A stretch of DNA of 26,839 nt from Bacteroidota bacterium (lineage in GTDB: Bacteria; Bacteroidota; Ignavibacteria; SZUA-365), in NCBI GenBank assembly GCA_023432805.1, contig JAEYUG010000118.1:1-26839 (forward strand), given 5' to 3'. Positions 8,381 through 15,509 of the stretch are shown here, piece by piece; within the stretch, counting starts at the first letter, position 1, and each line of letters opens with the position of its first letter. A program made the position numbers and the translations under genes. The notes below the pieces were generated by a model. The model had not been told where the DNA came from, did not search any database, and saw only the letters and a program-made list of their open reading frames with translations.

Positions 8381-8576
8381 TTGCGAAGTGCCCGGCTTCC
8401 GCACCGCGGTGCAGTGGTTCGGGGGCAGGACCGGCTTCGACAGCACGATTTCCACCGATACGTTTTTCCATCACACATGCGTCCCGACTGCGGACCGGGT
8501 GTGCACGCGGCAGACACCGCGCGCATGGGTCCGCCGAACGACGGACGCAGCGGACATCAACTCAAAGGAGTTTTTC
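8381..8576 (+). other. Leader region upstream of rpsB
   Basis: About 200 non-coding bases between the rpsI hairpin and rpsB. Its rpsB frame happens to be open from about 8388, but the encoded residues do not resemble S2, and a good Shine-Dalgarno supports the start at 8577. Leaders of rpsB-tsf mRNAs are known autoregulation sites for S2 in some bacteria. I cannot show such a structure here. Confidence 0.35.
8565..8570 (+). promoter_or_regulatory. Shine-Dalgarno AAGGAG for rpsB
   Basis: AAGGAG ends 6 bases before the ATG at 8577. It decides this start over the 63-codon in-frame upstream extension. Confidence 0.75.
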
Positions 8577-9338
8577 ATGGCACGCGTTCAGCTTGAAGAC
8601 CTGCTCGCCGCAGGCACGCATTTCGGTCACCTCACCCGGCGCTGGAATCCGAAGATGAAGCCCTACATCTTCATGGAGCGCAACGGCATCCACATCATCG
8701 ATCTGAAGAAGACCCAGGATCTGCTCGAGGTCGCCTGTGATGTTTCGGCGAACATCGTCAGCCAGGGCAAGCGTCTGCTTTTCGTCGGCACCAAGAAGCA
8801 GGCGAAGGACATCGTGCGCGAGGTCGCTGCGGCGGCTGGTCAGAACTACGTGACCGAGCGCTGGCTGGGCGGCATGCTCACCAACTTCACCACGATCCGC
8901 AAGAGCATCAAGCGTCTGACCAACATCGAGAAGATGGAGATCGACGGCACCTTCGACAAGATCACGAAGAAGGAGCGCCTGATGCTGTCGCGCGAAAAGG
9001 AGCGTCTGCACAAGATCCTCAGCGGCATCGTCGACATGAGCCGCCTTCCGGGCGCGCTATTCATCGTCGATATCCGCAAGGAGCATCTGGCCGTCAAGGA
9101 AGCACGCAATCTCGGGATCCCCGTCATCGCGATCGTCGATACGAACTGCGATCCTGACGTGGTCGACCATGTCGTGCCCGGCAATGACGATTCGGCCAAG
9201 ACGGTCGAGCTCATGCTGCGTGCCGTGGCCTCGGCCATCGAGGAAGGCCGTGAGCATGGACGCATGGCCAAGGCCGAACAGGAGGCCGAGGGCGAGCGCG
9301 TCGCCAAGGAGACCGAGCAGACGGGCACCGAAGCCTGA
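8577..9338 (+). CDS. rpsB: 30S ribosomal protein S2
   Basis: Small-subunit protein, 253 aa. It opens with LLAAGTHFGHLTRRWNPKMK, typical of S2, followed by IHIIDLKKTQ, VGTKKQA, ERWLGGMLTN and the C-terminal core GIPVIAIVDTNCDPD. The tail after about residue 225 is charged (E/K/A-rich) and variable, as in many S2 proteins. It is followed after 50 bases by tsf, the near-universal rpsB-tsf pair. Confidence 0.97.
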   Translation: MARVQLEDLLAAGTHFGHLTRRWNPKMKPYIFMERNGIHIIDLKKTQDLLEVACDVSANIVSQGKRLLFVGTKKQAKDIVREVAAAAGQNYVTERWLGGMLTNFTTIRKSIKRLTNIEKMEIDGTFDKITKKERLMLSREKERLHKILSGIVDMSRLPGALFIVDIRKEHLAVKEARNLGIPVIAIVDTNCDPDVVDHVVPGNDDSAKTVELMLRAVASAIEEGREHGRMAKAEQEAEGERVAKETEQTGTEA

Positions 9339-9388
9339 GTTGTTCAGCATAGACACGATCTCATTTATTTCAGGACGATGGAACACCA

Positions 9389-10237
9389 ATGGAAATTTCA
9401 GCAGCTGTAGTGAAGAGCCTCCGCGACAAGACCGGCGCGGGAATGATGGATTGCAAGAAGGCCCTGCAGGAGAGTGATGGCGACATCGACAAGGCCATCG
9501 AGTATCTGCGCAAGAAGGGTGCCGCCACTGCCGAGAAGCGCGCAGACCGCAGTGCCAACGAAGGCGTGATCGCCACGCGGACTGCGGGCTCGACCACGGC
9601 GATGATCGAAGTGAACTGCGAGACGGATTTCGTTGCTAAGAGCGAGGACTTCCTCTCCTTCACCAATGCCGCGCTCGAGTCGGTCGTCACTGCGAAGCCG
9701 GCAGATGTTGATGCGCTGCTCACCCAGGGCGCAGACGCCAGCTCGGTCGGTACCATGCTGACCGATCTGATCGGCAAGATCGGCGAGAAGATCGAAGTGA
9801 AGCGTTTCGCCACCTTCGAAAGCGACGGCTACGTGGCCGAGTACATCCACCCCGGCGCCAAGCTGGGTGTGATGATCGAGCTGTCGGTGCCCGCCTCCGA
9901 TCCCGTGACGCAGCTTGCGCGGGATCTCGCCATGCAGATCGCCGCCATGAATCCCGTCGCCATCGACCGGGATTCGGTGCCCGTCGAGACGCGCGAGAAG
10001 GAACTGGAAATCTACCGCCAGCAGGCGGCCGAGCAGGGCAAGCCCGAAAACATGCTCGACCGCATCGCGGAAGGCAAGCTCAACAAGTTCTTTCAGGAAT
10101 ACACTCTCGTCGAGCAGAGCTTCATCCGCGACAATACGAAGACGGTCAAGGAGCACATCGACGCAGTCGCCACGCAAGTCGGTGCACCCATCGTCGTGCG
10201 TCGTTTCGTTCGTTTCCAGGTCGGCGAAGCCGCCTGA
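9389..10237 (+). CDS. tsf: Translation elongation factor Ts
   Basis: Guanine-nucleotide exchange factor for EF-Tu, 282 aa. It has the N-terminal UBA-like domain with LRDKTGAGMMDCKKAL (residues 11-26), the EF-Tu-contacting TDFVAKSEDF (79-88), and the two-subdomain core with HPGAKLGVMIEL. Length is normal for the two-subdomain form. It is transcribed with rpsB and closed by a strong intrinsic terminator 11 bases after the stop. Confidence 0.97.
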   Translation: MEISAAVVKSLRDKTGAGMMDCKKALQESDGDIDKAIEYLRKKGAATAEKRADRSANEGVIATRTAGSTTAMIEVNCETDFVAKSEDFLSFTNAALESVVTAKPADVDALLTQGADASSVGTMLTDLIGKIGEKIEVKRFATFESDGYVAEYIHPGAKLGVMIELSVPASDPVTQLARDLAMQIAAMNPVAIDRDSVPVETREKELEIYRQQAAEQGKPENMLDRIAEGKLNKFFQEYTLVEQSFIRDNTKTVKEHIDAVATQVGAPIVVRRFVRFQVGEAA

Positions 10238-10248
10238 TCCACAATCAC

Positions 10249-10282
10249 AAAGGCCTTCCGGGTGTACCCCGGAAGGCCTTTT
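10249..10282 (+). terminator. Rho-independent terminator after tsf
   Basis: AAAGGCCTTCCGGG (10249-10262), loop TGTAC, CCCGGAAGGCCTTT (10268-10281), ending in TTTT: a perfect 14-bp stem with a T-run. It separates rpsB-tsf from pyrH-frr, although the pyrH start is only 19 bases further, so some read-through or a promoter inside this stretch is required. Confidence 0.85.
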
Positions 10283-10300
10283 CATATCCGAACGGTCCTT

Positions 10301-11035
10301 ATGCCAGTCACCTACAACCGCATTCTGCTCAAACTGAGCGGCGAAGCCCTGATGGGATCGCACGACTACGGCATCGACCCGGAGACGCTGCGCTTCTTCG
10401 CAGAGGAGATTGAATCCGTCGTTGCATTGGGCGTGCAGGTCGGCATCGTCATCGGCGGCGGCAACATCTACCGCGGCGTCGCCGCTGCAGCCCAGGGCAT
10501 CCACAAGGCCTCGGGCGATCAGATGGGGATGCTCGCCACCATGATCAATTCACTGGCGCTGCAGAACATTCTCGAGCAGCACGGTGTGCAGACGCGCCTG
10601 GCCAGCGCGATCGAGATGAACCAGATCGCCGAGCCGTACATCCGCCGCCGTTGCATGCGCCACCTCGAAAAGGGTCGCGTGGTGATTCTTGGCGCGGGTA
10701 CGGGACATCCCTACTTTACCACCGACACCGCCGCCGCGCTGCGCGCGGTCGAAATCGAAGCCGATGTGATCATCAAGGGCACGCGCGTCGACGGCGTCTA
10801 CGACAGTGATCCCGAAAAGAATCCCGACGCGTTCCGCTTCCAGGAGATTTCCTATCTGGACGTCCTCAAGAGAGATCTGCGTGTGATGGATCTGACGGCC
10901 ATCACGCTCTGCCGCGAGAACAATCTTCCCATCATCGTCTTCAACATCAACACTCCGGGGAATCTCCGGCGCCTCGTCCTCGGCGAGGAGGTCGGGACAC
11001 TGGTCTCCGGAGTGGAGAGCCTCGAACACAGCTGA
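10301..11035 (+). CDS. pyrH: Uridylate kinase (UMP kinase)
   Basis: Phosphorylates UMP to UDP with ATP in pyrimidine nucleotide synthesis; cytoplasmic. 244 aa, amino-acid-kinase fold. Visible: RILLKLSGEALMG at the N-terminus (phosphate-binding), IVIGGGNIYRG, the effector/UMP-region ILGAGTGHPYFTTDTAA, and KGTRVDGVYDSDP. The ATG at 10301 matches the family start. An upstream in-frame start would lie inside the tsf terminator. It is followed 27 bases later by frr, a conserved neighbour. Confidence 0.97.
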   Translation: MPVTYNRILLKLSGEALMGSHDYGIDPETLRFFAEEIESVVALGVQVGIVIGGGNIYRGVAAAAQGIHKASGDQMGMLATMINSLALQNILEQHGVQTRLASAIEMNQIAEPYIRRRCMRHLEKGRVVILGAGTGHPYFTTDTAAALRAVEIEADVIIKGTRVDGVYDSDPEKNPDAFRFQEISYLDVLKRDLRVMDLTAITLCRENNLPIIVFNINTPGNLRRLVLGEEVGTLVSGVESLEHS

Positions 11036-11062
11036 CCAGTATCACCCCATACGGAGAACGAC

Positions 11063-11620
11063 ATGCTGAAAGACATTGTGAAGGACGCATCGGCGCGGAT
11101 GGACAAGACCGTCGAAGCGCTGCGCCATGAATTGGCGAACGTCCGCACCGGAAAGGCAACCACCGCGCTGCTCGACGGCGTGAAGGTCGAGTACTACGGA
11201 ACCATGACCCCGCTCACGCAGATGGCAAATGTGTCGGTGCTCGACGCCCACACGCTCAGCGTGCAACCGTGGGATCGCAGCACGCTTGCCGCAATCGACA
11301 AGGCCATCCGCGCTGCGGATCTCGGCTTGAATCCCGCCAATGACGGGCAGCTCGTGCGCGTGCCGATTCCACCGCTCAACGAGGAGCGCCGCCGCGACTT
11401 CGTCAAGCTCTGCAAGAAGTTCGGTGAGGATTCGAAGATCGCGTTGCGCAACATCCGTCGTGATGCAATCGAGCATCTGAAGAAGGCCGAGAAGGACGAG
11501 CATGCCTCCGAGGATGAACGCAAGAAGGCAGAAAAGGAGATTCAGGACCTGATCGACAAGCATATCGGCGCCATTGACGCGTTGATCAAAACCAAGGAAG
11601 TCGAGATCATGGAAGCGTAA
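11063..11620 (+). CDS. frr: Ribosome recycling factor
   Basis: Splits post-termination ribosomes together with EF-G. 185 aa, the exact usual length. Family features: ELANVRTGKATTALLDGVKV near the start, VQPWDRSTLAAIDKAI, the GLNPANDG loop, PPLNEERRRDFVKL, and the long helical C-terminal arm. GGAG lies 7 bases before the ATG. The stop codon TAA is itself part of a long perfect hairpin. Confidence 0.98.
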   Translation: MLKDIVKDASARMDKTVEALRHELANVRTGKATTALLDGVKVEYYGTMTPLTQMANVSVLDAHTLSVQPWDRSTLAAIDKAIRAADLGLNPANDGQLVRVPIPPLNEERRRDFVKLCKKFGEDSKIALRNIRRDAIEHLKKAEKDEHASEDERKKAEKEIQDLIDKHIGAIDALIKTKEVEIMEA

Positions 11621-11656
11621 ACGAACAAGCGCCCCCGCGGGGGCGCTTGTTCGTTT
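11619..11656. terminator. Bidirectional terminator hairpin overlapping the frr stop
   Basis: AAACGAACAAGCGCCCCC (11619-11636) pairs perfectly with 11639-11656: 18 bp around a GC dinucleotide. The left arm starts inside the TAA stop of frr, and the arms end in AAA/TTT, so it can work on both strands. It lies between frr and the convergent secreted-protein gene. Confidence 0.8.
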
Positions 11657-11670
11657 ACACGGTCGATTCA

Positions 11671-11726
11671 ACTCGGGAGGACGGACGCCCCACTCGGGAG
11701 GACGGACGCCCTCGTCCGTCATTGAC
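11671..11726 (+). repeat. Dispersed hairpin element, copy B (with tandem partial copy)
   Basis: The 20-mer ACTCGGGAGGACGGACGCCC occurs at 11671-11690 and again at 11692-11711. The second is completed to the full hairpin GACGGACG (11701-11708)-CCCT-CGTCCGTC (11713-11720), followed by ATTGAC as in copy A. So this locus has a half copy next to a full copy. It sits between the frr terminator and the stop of the convergent gene. Confidence 0.8.
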
Positions 11727-11729
11727 GAA

Positions 11730-11743
11730 CATTGCATGCAATG
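11730..11743. repeat. 14-bp perfect palindrome CATTGCATGCAATG
   Basis: Perfect palindrome directly after repeat copy B and 7 bases beyond the stop of the minus-strand gene. It may be a transcription-end structure or an insertion footprint. Function unknown. Confidence 0.4.
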
Positions 11744-11749
11744 CCTCCA

Positions 11750-14700
11750 TCACCGGGCGAGCACGAGTTGGCGATGGTAGAGGGCAGACGGCGTCGCAAG
11801 CACTGCAGTGTACACACCCGTCGGCAAGCTCGACGCATCGAAGCGCGCCGCATGCACCCCCGGAATCTGCACACCATCGGCCAGCACCGCCACCTCCCGC
11901 CCGAGCATGTCGACCACGACAAGTCGCGTTGGCCCCTGCTCGATCACCCCATACTCGATGACTGTCGTGGGATTGAAGGGATTTGGATGAATGGACCGGA
12001 TACCGGCCACCGTCCCTGCATCGAAGAGGCGATCGCCTCCCTCCCTGCAGATGTCGAGCAGAAAGAGTCCGTTGTGAAATTCGAGATCGAGCAGCCCGCC
12101 GAACACTTCGACGCTGTCGATGATGATGGCGGACCGATCAACCGAGCCCAGCATCGCCACGAACGGCATCCGCGTCGGGAACAAGTAGTCCTCGCCGGGA
12201 TCCCTGCTCATGATCGCTGCATCCCAGATCATCAGACGATCACCACCGATCACGCGGACATTGACAGCCGGTACGACACGCAGATCGGGCATCAGCAGTT
12301 CGGCATTGAACCGCAGATGCACGCGCAGGCGATTGACGCCATAGGTCAGGGGACTCACGCGTCCGTACAAGTGCATGCCGATGGTGAGCGTCTCGCCGGG
12401 TGCTGCTCTGACTGTGTCGATGACAAGTACCGCCGCACCGTCCACCCGCGCACCGGTCACGTCGATGTCGAGAAAGCTGCAACGCGGATCGTTCGTGAGC
12501 ATGATGCGGTCTGCGACAATGCCATCAGCACCCGGATCGCGGAACCGCACGGTCAGCACAAGGGAATCCCCGGGCTGCAACACACCAGGTGCGAATCCGC
12601 TGACGTCGAAGTGTGTACCCGTTGCCAGCAGCGCCTCGGTGACGGCCACAGGCACGGTGCCGGTGTTGCGCACGACGACCGTGCGTGTGACGGGAAACTG
12701 CGACTGGCGGAGCACACCGAAATCCAGCGCCACGGCGCTGAGTCCCACCGAATCGCGTCGTCCCGCGAGATCGAGCACGAGGTCGCGGTCGCAGGGCTGC
12801 ATGCGCAACGTAAAGCGCGCGGCGTGCACTCCGGCGGCGGCGGGCGCATAACGCAGCGTCAGCGCCTGCGTGCCGCCCGCCGTGATCGAGACCGGCAGCG
12901 ATGGAGCCGCAATCTGGAAATTCGGATCCGTTGCTCCGATATCGGAGATCATCACTGCCGTCGTGCCCGTATTCCGCACGAGAATCGTCGTGTCACGCCG
13001 CTCGCCGGCGCACTGCACTGCGGCAAACGCAACGGCATCCGTCCAATCCACTCCGACATCATGTGCAATGCCGCTGAGCATGACATCGGTCATGCGGTCG
13101 CAGCCCTCGGCAGAGGACGCCAGGCTGAGCACCGCATTTGTCGGCGCACCTCGGGTCGGGGGATCGAAGCGCAGGCGCAGCGGCACGGAGCCTGTGGCCG
13201 GGACGATGAGCGGGAAGCTTCCAGCCGGGGGATCCACGAGGGTGAAGCCGGGTGCGCTGATCATGGGCAGCGCGAGCGCGAGGGGAATCGAACCGGTATT
13301 GCGGAATTCGAGCACGGTGTCGATACCACTCGCACCGCAGAAATACACGGTGCCGACATCGATGCGCGTGGGTGCAACGGCAAAGGATGTGCTGTCCTTC
13401 TGCGCCTCGAGCGCAAGGTGCCAGGGATTCCATGCGGCCGAGGTGTCGTTGTTGGAAACAACGAGCGTGTCGCGTGCGATGCCCGTGAAGCCCGGTGCCG
13501 CACTGTAGCGCACGACGAACGAGACGCTCGCACCCGGCAACACCTGAAGCGGGAAGCTGGTCGGCGCAAGGAGCGTGAAGCCGCGCGCACCATCGACGAA
13601 GGAGGGCTGCTGCAGCCAGAGCGGCGCCTCGCCGCTGTTGGCCACGGTCACCGTGTCGACCACCGCGTCGTCGCAGACGAGCCGGTAGCTACGCACGGTC
13701 GGCGCCGAAATGAGTGGGACGGTCAGGATGCGCAGCACGTTGGCCGCCGCCTGCGAGAGCACCGCATGCGGCTCGCGGGTGTACGCACCACCTCCGGGCA
13801 CGGCCGTGGGCCGCTGCATCGCAACCAGGTAGAACAGATCGTCGGGAGAAGGCAGTGTGATCGAAGCGAACCAGAAGTTCGAGACGGTGTTCACCGTGTC
13901 GATCGCCGTCCACGGCATCGACGCGGACTTGAGGAAGAGGATGATGTCGTCGCCGCTGCCCGAGCCGGTAAGCGTGAAAGTGCGCGCGACCAGATTCGAT
14001 GTGTCGGTTGACGGTCCCCTGAATGTGGAAGCCGTCGACGGCGCGAGTGTGATGGTGGTGCGTGGACCGTCGATGCGCAGGCGACCCGCCCCGCCGTCGA
14101 GTCCGCCCGTGCCCCCGCTCGCGTTGACCTGTCCCGTCGTGAACAGCATCTTCGTCTCGACCGAAATCGCTCCGCCCGAGCCGGAGCCGCCGGGACCGTT
14201 CGAGCGATCCTGCCCCTCGCCGCCGCTGGCCGCAATGGCCAGATTCAGGATTTCCGGAGCCGATATTCTTATGGCGCCGCCGCCGCCGCCGCCATCGCCC
14301 GAGCAGACGAAGGCTCCCTGGGGATTCCCGCCCGCACCACCGGATCCCCCGGCGAGGGGGACGAGCTGGCGATTGCCGACAATCTGTCCGGCACTCACAC
14401 CATTGATGATGGAGGGTTGACCGAGCGTCGCATTGCCTCCCCCGCCCCCACCGAGCGTTTGCTGGGCACCCGAGCCGCCACCGAATCCACCCGTTGGCGC
14501 ACAGTTCGATCCGTCATTGCACCCCTCGCCCGAAGTGCCGAAGGGATGACCCGTCCCACCGCCTGCAGCTTCGTACCAGGGCGCCGTACCACCGGCCACA
14601 CCGTTGAGGCTTCCGCCGGTGGCACCCGACATCGGACCGCTTCCGCTACCGGGATTGCGGAATTCATTGGATGCGAAACTCGATCCGTTGCGGCCACCCC

Positions 14701-15475
14701 GACCGCCTCCTGTGAAGCCCTTCCCTCCATCCGACCCACTCCCTCCCGCATCGCAGAAGTTTCCGCCGCCGCCGCCGCCGCCGGGACCCCCGTCCTTCCC
14801 TGTAGCGGAGACGCTGAGCGTGGTGCCGGGAAGTCCGGTGACGCGTCCGCGGGAAATAAGCACGAAGGGCAGCATGCCCTGGTTGCCCGGTGTGACGGGA
14901 TCGAGGTCGTCGGAGTTGACGGCGAACGTGCCGGCACCGAGCACGAGGCTGTCGACGATCATGGCGCCGCGACGGCTGCGGCGACCGAGGGCGCCGGTGC
15001 CGAGCGTGCCGCCACCACCGGCGATGATGGCGGACTGGGGACGCAGGATGTAGAAGAACTCACGGTTCGAGCGGATGCCGTCGACGACAACCCTGATCGG
15101 AACGATGAAGGCGGAATCGACGCTCTGCCAGTCTGTGGTACCGGGATCGATCCCGGGCCGCACGAAGATTTGTGTTGCGGCCAGGCGCCCGTTCCAGCTC
15201 ACGATCACGGGACCGATGGCGACGAGAGCCGTATCGGCCGGGTTGTCGCAGATGACGCGCACGCGGTCGCCTGGATTGTTGATGTAGATGCCGTCAGTGC
15301 CGAAGCTCCCGGTTTCGCCTGTTGGGGCGACGATCTCGACGTAGGTATTCATGCCTGGCGCGCCGATGTCGGGAAGGATGTACGAGATGGTCTGCGCTCG
15401 CAGGGTGGCGGTCGCAGCGAGCAGGTACACGAAAAGCAGGCACAACGTGACGAGCTGGAGTCTGAGGATCTTCAT
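11750..15475 (-). CDS. Giant T9SS-sorted secreted protein, Gly-rich with choice-of-anchor-D domains
   Basis: 1241 aa. Signal peptide: residues 1-28 (basic MKILR, hydrophobic core, cleavage after LRAQ). Residues about 30-150 form an Ig/IPT-like head. Residues about 225-465 are extremely Gly-rich with repeated 'GGAI-I-A ... ASGG-G' units that suggest a repetitive beta structure. From about 560 to 1020 follow several choice-of-anchor-D (ASPM/SPD-2/Hydin) Ig-like domains with 'VRNTGTVPV'-type strands. A cohesin-like beta domain (about 1025-1140) precedes the C-terminal sorting domain with IHPNPFNPTTVIEYG. An upstream ATG (15535) would overlap the regulator gene and precede the signal peptide, so 15475 is chosen. 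Likely a cell-surface or extracellular structural or adhesive protein; binding partner unknown. Confidence 0.88.
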   Translation of the reverse strand: MKILRLQLVTLCLLFVYLLAATATLRAQTISYILPDIGAPGMNTYVEIVAPTGETGSFGTDGIYINNPGDRVRVICDNPADTALVAIGPVIVSWNGRLAATQIFVRPGIDPGTTDWQSVDSAFIVPIRVVVDGIRSNREFFYILRPQSAIIAGGGGTLGTGALGRRSRRGAMIVDSLVLGAGTFAVNSDDLDPVTPGNQGMLPFVLISRGRVTGLPGTTLSVSATGKDGGPGGGGGGGNFCDAGGSGSDGGKGFTGGGRGGRNGSSFASNEFRNPGSGSGPMSGATGGSLNGVAGGTAPWYEAAGGGTGHPFGTSGEGCNDGSNCAPTGGFGGGSGAQQTLGGGGGGNATLGQPSIINGVSAGQIVGNRQLVPLAGGSGGAGGNPQGAFVCSGDGGGGGGAIRISAPEILNLAIAASGGEGQDRSNGPGGSGSGGAISVETKMLFTTGQVNASGGTGGLDGGAGRLRIDGPRTTITLAPSTASTFRGPSTDTSNLVARTFTLTGSGSGDDIILFLKSASMPWTAIDTVNTVSNFWFASITLPSPDDLFYLVAMQRPTAVPGGGAYTREPHAVLSQAAANVLRILTVPLISAPTVRSYRLVCDDAVVDTVTVANSGEAPLWLQQPSFVDGARGFTLLAPTSFPLQVLPGASVSFVVRYSAAPGFTGIARDTLVVSNNDTSAAWNPWHLALEAQKDSTSFAVAPTRIDVGTVYFCGASGIDTVLEFRNTGSIPLALALPMISAPGFTLVDPPAGSFPLIVPATGSVPLRLRFDPPTRGAPTNAVLSLASSAEGCDRMTDVMLSGIAHDVGVDWTDAVAFAAVQCAGERRDTTILVRNTGTTAVMISDIGATDPNFQIAAPSLPVSITAGGTQALTLRYAPAAAGVHAARFTLRMQPCDRDLVLDLAGRRDSVGLSAVALDFGVLRQSQFPVTRTVVVRNTGTVPVAVTEALLATGTHFDVSGFAPGVLQPGDSLVLTVRFRDPGADGIVADRIMLTNDPRCSFLDIDVTGARVDGAAVLVIDTVRAAPGETLTIGMHLYGRVSPLTYGVNRLRVHLRFNAELLMPDLRVVPAVNVRVIGGDRLMIWDAAIMSRDPGEDYLFPTRMPFVAMLGSVDRSAIIIDSVEVFGGLLDLEFHNGLFLLDICREGGDRLFDAGTVAGIRSIHPNPFNPTTVIEYGVIEQGPTRLVVVDMLGREVAVLADGVQIPGVHAARFDASSLPTGVYTAVLATPSALYHRQLVLAR

Positions 15476-15509
15476 CGGAGCATCCCGGGCTGGTAGTGAA
15501 CCCTGTAAG

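Noticed and set aside
8415..8460. Resemblance to the 5' end of tmRNA (GGGGGC ... GGCTTCGACA)
   Set aside because: No matching 3' part with a T-loop, acceptor stem and CCA is found before rpsB begins 150 bases later, and no tag-peptide frame or pseudoknots could be recognised.
8388..8576. N-terminal extension of S2
   Set aside because: The extra 63 residues do not match S2 proteins, and AAGGAG stands 6 bases before the ATG at 8577.
11732..14011. 759-codon open frame on the plus strand opposite the giant secreted protein
   Set aside because: Composition is His/Arg/Gly-rich with no family features. It is a by-product of GC-rich codon use on the minus strand, where signal peptide, domains and sorting signal are clear.
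14090..14820. DNA repeat array of GCC/CCG triplets
   Set aside because: It is the coding sequence of the Gly-rich domain on the minus strand, not an independent repeat.
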